64,000 nucleotides of DNA from Trichobilharzia regenti (GCA_944472135.2 OX235270.1:52767267-52831266); one strand, 5' to 3'. Shown: positions 53,649 through 64,000, counted from the stretch's first letter. Notes: generated by a model from the sequence alone, not told the origin. Numbers and translations are program-made.

Positions 53649-55657
53649 ATTTCCAGTCCATCTCTCGAGCACTTTTCCACTATGTTGTCCAGAGTGTAAA
53701 TGCAGAATACGTTATCTGATTAACTCTGGCTATGCTACTTCACCGAGTTCTTCAATGAAACTGATTAACACGTTGTACTGAAAGGGTGAAAATGACAGCA
53801 ATTTTGTCACTACTAACCAATATGGAACATTGAATCGACCAATACAATGACAAGTGCACACTCCTTCCTTCCATACAATGAGAATTTCAGGTTTATTTAT
53901 TCAGATCGCCTATCAGTGGAGGATCATCACCCGAATTTCTTCATTTACCATTCCACTCTAGACTTCCTTATTCCACATGAAGTTGAAACGCTTAGTAAGG
54001 TTGTTTTGTGGGCTTTTGCAACTGTCAACAAATACTTTACATTGGAAATGGAGAACAGACTTATCTACATACAACTGCAGGAACAGCAATATACAAATTG
54101 ATGGCTCGAGATATTTCTGATTTATATGAGGTCTTAGATATTTATCTTGAAAAAGATAATAATGAACGCCTTGACAGATCATGCTTCTACCTTTAAGTAT
54201 ATACCATTCACTCAGCCTATTGTTGAGAGGCGACCACGCGGGATCTGCACAGATTGATGGGGCATCTTATAAACTAACTTGCTGTCCATTTTCTGATCTT
54301 TAAATACCACTTCACAATGTCTTATCTCACTCATTTTCCAATAACGTCTTTACTTGATCCTCATTATATCCCATTAAACCTAACATTTTACAGCTCTTTA
54401 TGACTTATTATATTCCTACTCTGTGAAGGGTACGGTTGTGCACTAAATGCACAAAAAGGTATAAAACAAAAACAACTGGCACAACTGAGGATAAATGTAT
54501 TAAAACCAAAAGTGGACATCATGATATTACGAGATATACGTGTAGCATTATACATTGCAAATGAACGTTGTCAGCCTAAGGAGTTTTCTTTATTAATGCA
54601 TTTATTAATGATACTTTCACTTATCTATTTCATTACAATTTAATGATTCACCTCAGCACTTTTCTTTTTTAAAACAGCTTTCAATCCGTTGTAAACGTTT
54701 TACTTACCTCAATATTGGTTGGTTATCGAATGCCGACAAGCACGGGATGAAAACGAAACGAAGTCGATTTTCCCGCTCAACCTGGAGGACAATTGTACAA
54801 TTCAACAACTATACAGCCTAGTTCAGACAATGAGTGTATTATATGTATCAAATATTCAACAGTTGAAATATGATTAACTTGTAGACAATCTGAGATTTGA
54901 GACTATATCTTACTTGATCGTGCCTGTAAAAAAGGGCATGCATTTTCATGTAATTTTTTAAAATTTGTATGAAATACATTACATTATTATAACCCAGGTG
55001 TTGTCGAGTCATCAGAAATCTTCGAGTCACGGACAAAATATGTGACTATATTTGCTCAGTTATTTAGCAGTGCTTTCGAATTTCCATTATTTAAGAGCTG
55101 TTTCCAACTGTGTTGCCAACGTGAGAATCAGGCTGTCTCACCGTAACTACATTGATGGAAGGAAATCTTGTGATCGCTGAATATACACACAAGTACCGGC
55201 TAAAAATGCTGGACGTTCAACGACTCCCCAGTAGATTTGCTTGGTTTCCACTAGTAAACAAGGAGAGTGACACAATGATACTAGAACATGCATTCCAACA
55301 AGGAGGGTGAGAGATGATTGCTGAGTATTAAGAGAGCATCACAGAAACCAAATTCAACGCCGAGTTGTTTGTTATCTTATGTCGCTGACCTGACTCACCA
55401 CCATTTGATCCACAAATTCTATGAAATCCTAATCATCACAGGCATGCAAACAACAATAATAGCCACCTCCTAGTGATAGCAGTATTTATCTCAAATACTG
55501 GAAGACAGAGAGTGATAGAAGGGCAGGAAGAGTATGCGTCTAGAATATATATTTATTTAAATGTAGATATAAGGAAAGTATTTCATATGACGCGTTGAGT
55601 AAACCCTACAATAAACAGGTATACCATGTTGACCAGTTTGATGAAAGCTTCAATCCT
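53649..55657 (+). repeat. REP-B, second copy, split by REP-A
   Basis: 53649-54075 and 54991-55657 match 47414-48504. Removing 54076-54993 restores exactly 1091 bp, the length of the intact copy, so the two copies have no other indels. At its right end REP-B stops at CAATCCT, where a T-rich run begins. Confidence 0.8.
54076..54990 (+). mobile_element. REP-A insertion into REP-B (915 bp)
   Basis: Starts TGCAGGAACAGC, ends ACATTACATTATTAT. The 3 bp AAC flank both sides (54073-54075 and 54991-54993) and occur once in the empty site at 47838-47840, so a 3-bp target duplication is possible. It is clearly diverged from the array copies, an independent insertion. It has no ORF of note and no terminal inverted repeats. 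Confidence 0.85.
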
Positions 55658-55835
55658 GCTTTTTTAATTTTTGTAATAATAGTATTTGGCAATTATCGAA
55701 TTACAGTAATTGAACCAGAAACACAGAGAGGAATGAATTTAGGAATTAATTTTTGGCGGAGTTATAGTTGAATTCTTATAATAATTATATTAACAAGCAA
55801 CAGTAACTGTTTTAGCAATACAGAGATAGAAACTG
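55658..55835 (-). other. 3' end of the nested Gypsy pol region
   Basis: AT-rich, no motif recognised; presumably 3' non-coding DNA of the Gypsy element whose integrase end lies just upstream on the minus strand. No LTR could be recognised. Confidence 0.45.
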
Positions 55836-56458
55836 TCAATCACCACATCCACCACATGTCAAATGTCTGCTTGCGTATTTATAATGATGTCTCGGTCTGC
55901 CTGCAAGTCTCTGAGATCTTCTAACTAACTGTGTGATATTATTTTCATCAGTATCATCTGGAATTATTTCTGAATTATCTACAAAATCGGGATTAGTGGC
56001 GGAGTCAATAAAATTATAGTCGGAGCGACCTACTTCATTTATTTTCACTTGATGCAGGTGTCTGTTATGAACTGAATGATCTTCGATGCCTAATATCTTC
56101 ACCATTCGATTTCTCACATTTTGTAGTATGATTTCCACAGAAGGTCTATCGTCATTCCTTCTGTAATAATGTACGTCAGAAGTCGTGGACATCAGATGCT
56201 CTCCAAGAATTGGGGATTTGAGTAGTTTAGCAGGACTTTCATGGGTACTTGTATGCTCCGCATTGCGATATTGAAGTATGAAGTTATTTGCACATATCTC
56301 TAGCTCGTCAAAATTCTTGGGACTCATTGGTGATATGGCACTGTTTAGTGTTCGTACAAAATTTTCTGCCAACCCGTTAGGCTGAGGATAACGTGATGCT
56401 GTGTACAGATGACGACAACTTACATTTTAAGCCAATCACTGAAGTTCTTCTCAGTGAA
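55836..56458 (-). pseudogene. Gypsy integrase, C-terminal half (split gene)
   Basis: Begins at the LINE junction with FTEKNFSDWLK, shifts one frame, then HLYTASRYPQPNGLAENFV carries the catalytic Glu, followed by RTLNSAISPMSPKNFDEL, ESPAKLLKSPIL and a C-terminal tail ending CGGCGD. It continues the integrase broken off at 62022 (VTDNGT). Together the pieces contain D, D and E, separated by 5.6 kb of nested LINEs. The frameshift just before HLYTAS shows further decay. Confidence 0.88.
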
Positions 56459-56475
56459 ATAATAATAATAATAGT

Positions 56476-56879
56476 AATTTGGTTTATCCCAAAACAGTAC
56501 TTGTCATACAGAATGGAATTCTCAGCATTTCACTACAGTATTGCATCCAGTTTGTACACTAACAACAAATAAAATTCTTCATAGATTATGGTTAATCTCA
56601 GTTAGTTTTGACAACAAAATATTAGCATATCGGTAACAAAGCAAAAAGTGAGCAGAATGTTTGGTGTTAGAAAAGTAGATACTAACATATTTACTGGCGT
56701 AAGCGGTAACAAAAGGTCGAGATAAACAGTGTGAGAGAACGAAGAAGAATGTTTTAATAGATTTTGTAAGGAAGAAAGAAACAAAGCAGCACACAACAGA
56801 AAAAAAGAGAGAAAAGGAAAAGAAAGAAAGAAAACGTACCTATAAATGATATGAGTTGGAAAGATGAGGTCCCATTGTT
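56476..56879 (-). other. 3' untranslated region of LINE A
   Basis: Non-coding, with purine-rich runs near 56.8 kb. Its last ~100 bp (AAAACAGTACTTGTCATACAG, reading the plus strand in part) resembles the 3' end of LINE B, showing that the two are related families. Confidence 0.65.
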
Positions 56880-57242
56880 CTATTCACTATTTAATAATTT
56901 ATAAGTATCACGCCTAATGCTTTCTTTATCGTACAGAACACGATCTAAGTAGGGTATGGTTGAGTTTTTGTACTTACTAGTGCGAGCGTATAGTTTTCTA
57001 TATAGGCTTCTGGTTTTGTCTGATTTGAAAAAAGGGGAGACATGTGAATGAAGAGGGTGGTGTGAGTTAGATAGAATGGATTTAGTCGATTTTTCACATG
57101 AGTCCAAGTGCCTGCCGACCAGAATATTAACAAGCTGGTTAAATGGCACGTTGCTTATCCTGCTGACAACCTTTAACACCCTTCGTAATAAGATATAGTC
57201 CTTCTTCAGTAGCCCTGGAAAAACTTAGGGGGAACAATAGAG
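56880..57242 (-). pseudogene. LINE A, C-terminal RT fragment
   Basis: Reads YCSP, a stop, VFPGLLKKDYILLRRVLKVV, then VGRHLDSCEKSTKSILSN and a conserved end YARTSKYKNSTIPYLDRVLY. It continues NSCILP at 60482, across LINE B. LINE B has the same region intact as NSCILPIVLYCSPLIFPG. Confidence 0.85.
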
Positions 57243-60200
57243 AATAATAATAATAATAATTGCTTTATTCCAAAAACAGTACTCATGATACAGCAAGGAA
57301 TTTTCAGCATTCAGTACAATATTGCATCTAATTTACCCAAAAACGACAAAAAAAATTAAAAATACACAATACATAATAGTAATAAAACGATTGTTGTAGC
57401 AGCTACGTAGCAAAATACTGTGTGCCATACGGAGAAAAATATGTATAAAGTACAAAATTGTAGTAATAATAGTAATACCAACTAATATAAAATAGCAGAG
57501 TAACGATTTAAACGATAGAAAGTGTAACACCATAAAATACAGAAAGATGAACGATAAAAGGGTCGATTCACTGTGCTAATTACATAGTAACTTGTAAGTT
57601 TCACGTCTAACAGAGTCTTCGTCACATAAAGTACGCGCTAAATAGGGTATTGTAGAATTTCTATACTTAGTAGTACGAGCATATATCTTTTTATATTGAC
57701 TTCTCGTCCTACCTGATGAGATACAAGGGGACAGGTGTGAATAAAGGGGGTGCAGAGGGTCTGACATTATAGCCTTTGCCCATTTCGTACAGGAATTTAT
57801 ATGCCTCTCGACTATAGTATTAGCGAGCTCATGCAGTGGCAGACCACAAGCTCTACTCACAGCATTTAATACTCTTCGTAATATGATATAATCTTTTTTG
57901 AGCAGCCCAGGAAAGATTAATGGAGAGCAGTAGAGTACAATAGGTAAAATACAGGAGTTTAAAAATTGCAAAACTAAAGGTTGGTTGATACCTGATTGTC
58001 TTAACTTTTTAATGTAGAAGGTAAGACGAAACATTTTCTTAGAGATAGATAAGATATGGGATGACCATGAAAGGTCAGAGGAAAAAACTAGTCCAAGGTA
58101 TTTAATACTTGATTTGGTTTCAATTTCCGTGCCATCTATGCTACAGGGATCATGAGAGTTAACTAGTTCAAGTAAGTCACGTCGATGCTTGAAAGTAAAG
58201 TCAAGCACCTGACATTTGGAAGGATTTAATATAAGACCATTTGACTTGGACCAGTTGTTGATGTCCAACAGAAAGCTATTAAGTTTGGAGCTGTCAGACT
58301 CGGAAGTGATAGGCAGTGATACAGTCAGATCATCTGCATATTTGACAAAGTTAGTTTCGTTTGAATGAGGTAGGTCATGTAGGAAGAAAGAAAAAAGAAA
58401 AGGAGAGAGGACAGCACCTTGTGGAACACCGGATTTTGTAAGCGAGGTAGAAGAAGATTTGCCGTTATATACAGTATACTGCATTCTATCAGAAAAATAG
58501 GAATGCAACCAACTCTTAGCCCAGGATCCTGTTTGTGTCAACGATAGCTTATTTAATAAAAGGCCCCTAGGTACAGAGTCAAAAGCAGATGTGTAGTCTA
58601 AGAAAGCACTACGAACATATTTAGCACCTTTGTCTAAACAAGAGACAACATTGTGATATAAGACAACCGCAGCATCCAAGGTACTTCTACCATGTTTGTA
58701 TGCAAATTGTTTAGGATCATTAAAAGGTTTCAAAGCGGGTTCAAGACGAAGTAAAAGTAATTTTTCCATCAATTTTAAAAAGGGGGAAGTAATTGCAATA
58801 GGCCGAAATTTAATATCAGAACCAGAAGATGGTTTTGGTATAGGGATAATTTTAATGTTTTTCCATGCAAAAGGTAGAACGTTACCGGAAAAAGAGGCAT
58901 TAAAAATGTTAGTAAGAGGATAACACAAAATATCAGCACAATTCCTGAGGACAATGGCAGGTATGCCGTCAGGACCAAGGCTTTGAGAAGGCTTAAGAGA
59001 CCGGAGACATTTAAGCACATCAAGGGTATTAAAACCACTAAAGTTATTGTCAATATGATTTGTATCATTTGGAAGGGTATCAACAGAAGAGCGTATGAAA
59101 GATTTATTAAGAGTGTCAACATTAAGAGATGGAACAGAAATACATCGCTTACCGTTAGTAATTTCTTTGAAAAGTTTCCATAAATTAGAAGGGGTTTTAC
59201 ATGACAAAAATCTTTGATTATATAAAACACTTAGTCTTTTTATTTCCAGTTTTATCAGCATGTTTAACTTTTTTACACCAGGCTTATCATTAGTTTTGAA
59301 CAACAGTTCTTTATTTCTACGTAGCTTTTTGAGATATGGCGAAGATAAGCGATCAAATCGGATGAATAATGTTTCTTTAGGACAACATATTTCGAAACAG
59401 AATTTAAGATAATCGGTAGTGTTTGTGATTGTTTCATCTAATGTTTGTTCTGTAAATAAGTCCCAGTTAGTGTCTTTCAACATGCATCTGAGCTTGTCTA
59501 GGTTGTCTTTTGAGTAGCATCTCCGTTGAACTTTACTGTAGAGGTGAGAGAGGACACCTTTGTGTGATTTGGAATATATTTTAGGCAGCACACGTATGAT
59601 ACAGTGGTCAGAATTAAGTAGAGGAGCACGTTTGCGAGCTTCATATATACCAACATCATTGATAAATACCAGGTCCAGTGTTTTACCAAGACGGGTGGCA
59701 AAGTTGACAATATTGTCATGACCAAGTGATATAAGGAAGGAGCAATCGCTTCCATTGAAGTCGCCAGTTACTATTGATAAAGAGTTCTCGAAACAAGCTG
59801 CAGCAAAAGCGGTGAATTCATCGGCGAACATAGATAAATCCAATATGGTACAGCCAGGAGAGACATAAACATTAGAAATATAAATGAATTTGTATTTTGA
59901 AAGGTGTTTCGGGCGACATCTCACAGTGATGCAATCAATGAAGTCATTCGAGAATTTGAAACAAACTTTGTTTGAAATGGACCATTTTGAGTGAATAAAA
60001 GTTGCAACACCTCCACCACACTTTTTCTTGGAACAAATACGGTCTTGTCGAAAAACATTGAAATTGTTTAGAGACACAATATTGTCATCGTATGAGTCAT
60101 GGAGCCAGGTTTCTTGCAGAGTGACAATACCAGTATTGTGGTAGGTACTAGAAGACAACAGAGACTGAAAATCCAGAATTTTATTAGGCAGGGACCGGCA

Positions 60201-60481
60201 GTTGGTACTAATGATAACTGGAACAGTGGTGTGATGTATGGGTGTAGATTTTAAGGCACGCTGCCAACCTCCATGGTGCTTTTTCTTGAGTTTATTGCAA
60301 ATATGAAAGTTTTTGGGTTTAAAACGTTTTATAAAATCCCGGGAGTAGATAATACGATTAGAATGCATAATGTGATATGTAAATACCAATAAAATACGAG
60401 TAAATAGATGCAAAATGTACATGGAATGTGGTAGCCCAAAAATATTCAAACAGGCCGCCAAGGTCATTCGATGTTTGTCTC
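57243..60481 (-). mobile_element. CR1-like LINE B, inserted in LINE A
   Basis: A 3.24-kb element, innermost of the nest. The 3' end is an ATT-repeat run (57243-57262) preceded by about 310 nt of untranslated sequence. The 5' end falls 14 nt upstream of an ATG, and LINE A codons for NSCILP stop there. The single ORF is intact. ORF1 is lacking, so the element may be slightly or substantially 5' truncated. Confidence 0.88.
57576..60467 (-). CDS. LINE B endonuclease/reverse transcriptase (963 aa, intact)
   Basis: Enzyme for target-primed reverse transcription. After about 80 residues the APE-like endonuclease begins (VIISTNCRSLPNKILDFQ, LQETWLHDSY, GGGVATFIHSKW, IVTGDFNGSDC, LLNSDHCIIRV). RT follows: SLGPDGIPAIVLRNC, KFRPIAITSPFLKLMEKLL, LDYTSAFDSVPRGLL, SGVPQGAVLSPFLFS and catalytic FVKYADDLTVSLP near residue 705. 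The C-terminus YARTTKYRNSTIPYLARTL is shared with LINE A. Start is a true ATG. No stop or shift; 963 residues is normal for an ORF2 of this group. CR1/Jockey-group placement is from motifs. Confidence 0.92.
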   Translation of the reverse strand: MTLAACLNIFGLPHSMYILHLFTRILLVFTYHIMHSNRIIYSRDFIKRFKPKNFHICNKLKKKHHGGWQRALKSTPIHHTTVPVIISTNCRSLPNKILDFQSLLSSSTYHNTGIVTLQETWLHDSYDDNIVSLNNFNVFRQDRICSKKKCGGGVATFIHSKWSISNKVCFKFSNDFIDCITVRCRPKHLSKYKFIYISNVYVSPGCTILDLSMFADEFTAFAAACFENSLSIVTGDFNGSDCSFLISLGHDNIVNFATRLGKTLDLVFINDVGIYEARKRAPLLNSDHCIIRVLPKIYSKSHKGVLSHLYSKVQRRCYSKDNLDKLRCMLKDTNWDLFTEQTLDETITNTTDYLKFCFEICCPKETLFIRFDRLSSPYLKKLRRNKELLFKTNDKPGVKKLNMLIKLEIKRLSVLYNQRFLSCKTPSNLWKLFKEITNGKRCISVPSLNVDTLNKSFIRSSVDTLPNDTNHIDNNFSGFNTLDVLKCLRSLKPSQSLGPDGIPAIVLRNCADILCYPLTNIFNASFSGNVLPFAWKNIKIIPIPKPSSGSDIKFRPIAITSPFLKLMEKLLLLRLEPALKPFNDPKQFAYKHGRSTLDAAVVLYHNVVSCLDKGAKYVRSAFLDYTSAFDSVPRGLLLNKLSLTQTGSWAKSWLHSYFSDRMQYTVYNGKSSSTSLTKSGVPQGAVLSPFLFSFFLHDLPHSNETNFVKYADDLTVSLPITSESDSSKLNSFLLDINNWSKSNGLILNPSKCQVLDFTFKHRRDLLELVNSHDPCSIDGTEIETKSSIKYLGLVFSSDLSWSSHILSISKKMFRLTFYIKKLRQSGINQPLVLQFLNSCILPIVLYCSPLIFPGLLKKDYIILRRVLNAVSRACGLPLHELANTIVERHINSCTKWAKAIMSDPLHPLYSHLSPCISSGRTRSQYKKIYARTTKYRNSTIPYLARTLCDEDSVRRETYKLLCN

Positions 60482-61850
60482 AGGCAGGATGCAAGAGTTA
60501 ACGAATCCTAAGAGTAAGGATTGGGTTATTCCAGAATGTTTTAACTTCTTGATGTCGAAGGTAAGACGGAATATTTTCTTAGAAATCATCAAGATATGAG
60601 ACGACCAGAAAAGATCAGCAGATAGAATGGCGCCAAGATATTTAATTTCCGACTTGGTCTGTATTTCACTGCCATCTATGTTGCACACCTCGTGAATGCT
60701 AACCAGTTTGTTTAGGTCAGATTTGTGCCTAAAGGTGAAATTGATTGTATTACATTTAGGGGGATTTAAGGTAAGACCATTTTCCTTGGACCACTGGCTG
60801 ATTTCTGATAAAAAGCCGTTTAGTTTGGAGCAGTCACTTTGACATCTGACAGGCAAAGATACAGTTAGGTCATCAGCATATTTGACAAAATTAATGTCAT
60901 ATGAAGATGATAGGTCATGTAGAAAGAAAGAAAATAGAGTACAGCACCTTGGGGGACACCAGCTTTAGTAAGCACAGTAGAGGAGGATTTGCATTTGTAT
61001 ACGGCATACTGCATTTTGTTCGAGTAGTTGGAATGCAACCAGTTAGTGACCCAGAACTCAGTTTGTGTCATAGAGAGCTTATTTAGCATGAGACATCTAG
61101 GTACAGAGTCGAAAGCAGAAGTGAAGTCGAGAAACGTGCAGCGGACGTATTTGGCACCTTTATCTAATGATGAAACGATACTGTTGTGTAAGACGGCTTC
61201 AGCGTCTAAGGTGCTCCTACCCTGTCTATGTGCAAATTGTTTGAGGTCTTCAAACATTTTAAGGGAGGGTTCAAGTTTAAGAAGTACTAGTTTTTCCATC
61301 AGCTTTAGAAACGCGGAAGTAATGGCAATGGGTTTGAATTTTACATTCTTGCTATTGCCAGGTTTAGGGACAGGGACTATTTTAATGTCTTTCCATGCAG
61401 CAGGTACAACGTTTTTGGAAAAAAACGTTTGGGATGTTAGTAAGTGGAGAACATAAAGCATCTGCACATTGTTTTAGAACATAAGCAGGCACACCATCAG
61501 GGCCAAGGCTACGTGAGGGCTTAAGCGTATTAATACATTTTAGAACATCAAGAGTATTAAAGTCATGAAAGTTATCAACTGCATGATTTTTAACACTAGA
61601 AGTAATTATAGTAGAGGGAGAGCGTATAAAATACTAATTAAGAGCATTAATGTCATAAGAGGGAGGAACATTGCATCGCCTACCATTGCCAATAATTTCA
61701 TTGAAAAATTTCCACATGTTGGTCGGAGAATTGTATGATAGAAGTGTATGATTATACATAGCATTGAGAGTTTTGATTTCAGATTTAATTAGAGGATTAA
61801 TTTTTTGTAAGTCCTAACTTATCTTTGGATTTATATAACGTTTCTTTTTG
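60482..61850 (-). pseudogene. LINE A, RT portion (frameshifted)
   Basis: Contains KFKPIAITSAFLKLMEKLVL, LDFTSAFDSVPRCLM, KAGVPQGAVL, then a small deletion and frameshift before FVKYADDLTVSLP, and a C-terminal KIFRLTFDIKKLKHSGITQ ending NSCILP at the LINE B junction. Further stops and shifts lie near 61.4-61.8 kb. Clearly homologous to LINE B but from an older copy. Confidence 0.85.
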
Positions 61851-62021
61851 CCTGCGTAGTTATTTGAGGCGAGGAGACGAAAAGCGGTCGAAGCAGTCCG
61901 AGGAGTTGAAGTCACCAGTAATAACAGATAGAGAGTTGTTGAAGTTCGCAGCAGCCAACATGTTGAATTCGTCAGCAAAATTTGATAGATCTGATAGTGA
62001 GAAACTAGGAGTAATGTACAT
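61851..62021 (-). pseudogene. LINE A, endonuclease remnant with internal deletion
   Basis: Reads YITPSFSLSDLSNFADEF, then SVITGDFNSSD joined directly to CFDRFSSPRLK. In LINE B the corresponding points are roughly 180 residues apart, so LINE A has lost most of the endonuclease C-terminal half and linker by an in-frame deletion. Confidence 0.75.
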
Positions 62022-62474
62022 GTACCATTATCAGTGACTTGGACATCAGGAATTCCTTTCCGACTAAAAATCTTTCTCAACGCTCTGTGAGTGAATTTTG
62101 CGTTTGGAATATCTGTAATTATGGCTTCTGGCTATCTAGAATAAGAATCCACAATAATTAAAGCATAATATGAATTTAAGAATGGACCACAGTAATCTGC
62201 TTGAATACGCTGCCAAACCTCATAAGACGTAGACCACGGTTTCCATGATGACTTCTCATAGGTCATTTTATGCAAACAGCTGCAACAGCTCTTTGATCTT
62301 TTGCTAATGCCAGGATCATTTTCCAGCCACCAGCACGTTAGGCGTGCTAATGATTTCATCTTATCAGCTCCCAGATGAGCAGAATGGAGATAATCTAAAA
62401 TCGCAGATCTTAATGTCGGAGGAATAACTATCTTGTCATTCAGACATAGAAATCCTTCAGAATGGACTGAAGTC
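62022..62474 (-). pseudogene. Gypsy integrase, N-terminal half (split gene)
   Basis: Zinc-finger part LHSAHLGADKMKSLARL with SCCSCLHK supplies H-H-C-C; the core has RIQADYCGPFLNSYYALIIV (first Asp), an in-frame stop after VDSYSR, then LRKIFSRKGIPDVQVTDNGT (second Asp), where LINE A begins. The remainder is at 55836-56458. Confidence 0.88.
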
Positions 62475-63030
62475 TCATCTCCGCTTATAAAAATCCGGGA
62501 ATCTTCGCTTACACTGAATATTCCAACCTCTTTTTGTTGGATTTATAATGCACTTGTAATATTTCCGAGTATGGTTTATAAGTCGAACTCGATCCACGGG
62601 TAACGGCTGAACTAACAAACAATCAATGTCATTAGCAGAATTTTCAAATAATGAATAGCGAGATAAGAAGTCTGCATGAGGTATATCCTTAGCCAATCTG
62701 TGTTCAATAGTGTAATCATATGCACTCAGTTCTGAACTCCATCTTTGAACCATAGCAGCAGATGATCTATTCAAAGATTTTTCTGGATTGTGAATGAATT
62801 TCAAAGCCTGATAATCAGTAACCATGTGAAACTTAGTACCAAAGTGATACTTGTGCAAGCGTCTTATTGCCCATAAAACTACTAGAGCCTCTTTCTGGGT
62901 TTTTGAGTACCCTTGTTCACTCTTACTTAGACGTCGTGAAATACAAATAACAGGTTGTCCATTTTGCTCAAGGATTGCAGCCATGCCCACAGGAGTAGCA
63001 TCTGTAGTGAGAACAGACTTATCCTTCTAT
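62475..63030 (-). pseudogene. Gypsy RNase H and tether (nested element)
   Basis: TTDATPVGMAAILEQNGQP, then SKTQKEALVVLWAIRRLHKY, FHMVTDYQALKFIH and LAKDIPHADFLSRYS, the standard Gypsy RNase H order. The C-terminal part (FPDFYKRR) ends at a stop before the integrase. Open over 171 codons, but separated from RT by a stop near 63030. Confidence 0.88.
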
Positions 63031-63998
63031 GAAAAGGGTCTTAAGAAATCTTGTCTACTAAGAAACTTTGAAGTTTTTGCAAGATATCCTCATGTTGTTG
63101 TTCCCACTTAAGTTGTTTGCTGGAGACAATATCAAAAAGTAGAGACAAAGGTTGAGTGACATTGAGAATGAATCTGGAGTGAAACTGAAGAGTACCAATC
63201 CATGATCTCAACGACGACATATTATTAGGTGAAGGTGCTCGAATTAGAGGTGCCAAACGACTAGCATCAGGCCTGAAAACCTTCGGAGTCTACTGTGTAT
63301 TCTAAGCATGATACAGACGACAAAGTACAATGACATTCAGATGGATTGACAAGAATATTTTTCTCACAGAAACGCCTGAATAGTTTTAAAAGACGTTCAT
63401 TATGCAATTCGATGTTCGGACCATGAACTATAATGTCGTCCTGGTAAGATTCAACACCATCTAATCCATCTATCATCTGATTTATTACGTTTTGAAATAT
63501 TGCAGGTGAAACCTTTAAACCAAAAGGCAAGAACTTATACTTGAATAATCCAAATGGAGTATTAATGGTTGTTAATTCACTAGACGCTTCGTCAAGAGGA
63601 ATTTGCAAATAAGAATCTTTCAGATCTATTTTGGAAAAGTATTTTGAGCCATGTAGCTTGTAGAGGGTGTCTTCGCTTTCTAGCGTAGTGCAACTTTGCT
63701 GTAGTAGACGATTATTGAGTGTAAGGCGGTAGTCACCACAAATTCTCGGTGTTTTTCCATCAGCCTTGAGTGGCGTCACAATGGGATTAGCTCAATTCGA
63801 GGATTCAGCTGGCATGCCCTGCTCAACCAACTTGTCCAACTCTTTCTTAATTGCATCTCGCAAACCATATGGAATTAATCGGTGCTTTAGAAAGACAGGA
63901 TCACCCTCTATTTCAGGATGGATGGGCTGAATTTTCATGCCACCTACACACTTTGAACATTGGAGAACTAATTCACTGAACAAAGATTCATCAAACAA
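63031..63998 (-). pseudogene. Gypsy reverse transcriptase (nested element)
   Basis: The RT enters at the right window edge. Blocks: HRLIPYGLRDAIKKELDKLV, an in-frame TGA at 63792-63794 where Trp is expected, TPRICGDYRLTLN, FSKIDLKDSYLQIPLDE, LPFGLKVSPAIFQNVI and catalytic SYQDD. A +1 shift near 63267 precedes PDASRLAPLIRAPSPNNMSS (connection). A lineage different from the array element (SYQDD versus AYLDD). The protease and gag would lie beyond the window. Confidence 0.88.
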
Positions 63999-64000
63999 CT

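Larger units (their letters stand above)
56459..62021 (-). mobile_element. CR1-like LINE A, inserted in Gypsy integrase
   Basis: Minus-strand LINE, 5' truncated within its endonuclease domain (starts at YITPSFSLSDL) and ending in an ATT-repeat tail at 56459-56475. It lies exactly between Gypsy codons for DNGT and FTEKNF; at most one or two codons are missing and no target duplication is visible. It is interrupted by LINE B (57243-60481). Confidence 0.88.

Noticed and set aside
1..64000. CRISPR arrays, bacterial operons or hammerhead ribozyme motifs
   Set aside because: No short regularly spaced repeats with unique spacers, no bacterial-type genes, and no CTGATGA...GAAA ribozyme core was found on reading.

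Overview
The window is repeat-rich DNA from a eukaryote, most probably a schistosome-type blood fluke (Platyhelminthes, Trematoda). I infer this from the mobile-element mix: a CsRn1/Boudicca-like Ty3/Gypsy element whose Gag carries a C-x2-H-x9-C-x3-C box, an RTE-clade LINE resembling SR2, CR1/Jockey-type LINEs, and a BEL/Pao element, all in AT-rich DNA. I recognise no complete host gene. The only host-like coding signal is one exon-like ORF of about 72 codons carried inside a repeated block. Species and family names rest on motif recognition, not on a database search.

Layout. (1) 1-2071: mostly unassigned, with a 5S-rRNA-like stretch near 1.6 kb. (2) 2072-13784: an inverted copy of the large repeat block, holding a CR1-like LINE fragment, a 0.9 kb interspersed repeat (here called REP-A), the exon-like ORF, and the 5' LTR, gag and part of pol of a Gypsy element (copy 0). 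Copy 0 is split by a nearly full RTE LINE with an 11-bp target duplication. (3) 13785-19111: a 5'-truncated REP-A, a BEL/Pao solo LTR with a 5-bp target duplication, a possible SINE promoter, and a decayed Gypsy pol. (4) 19112-46016: a tandem array of a ~10.87 kb unit (two full units and a partial third), each with one Gypsy element; full units also carry the exon, REP-A and LINE fragment. Copies 1 and 3 have intact gag and pol; copy 2 has a 1-nt deletion in pol. (5) 46.3-46.7 kb: remnant of a related Gypsy element. (6) 47.4-55.7 kb: two copies of a 1.09 kb repeat (here REP-B), one disrupted by REP-A, flanking a young BEL/Pao element (49199-53183) with two 367-bp LTRs, a single gag-like ORF and no pol. 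(7) 55.7-64.0 kb: another Gypsy pol on the minus strand, whose integrase is split by a CR1-like LINE (A) that is itself split by a second, coding-intact CR1-like LINE (B).

How the parts work. The Gypsy copies share a complete gag-pol expression signal: a GGGAAAC heptamer in the right register, followed by a GC-rich stem-loop containing the gag stop, and pol in the -1 frame. The repeated array appears to be a segmental amplification rather than separate transpositions, because flanking DNA is copied with the element and both unit junctions are identical. Allele patterns show that copy 3 is a recombinant. The BEL element looks like a parasite of autonomous relatives, since it encodes a Gag-like protein with an unusual C-terminus but no reverse transcriptase or integrase.
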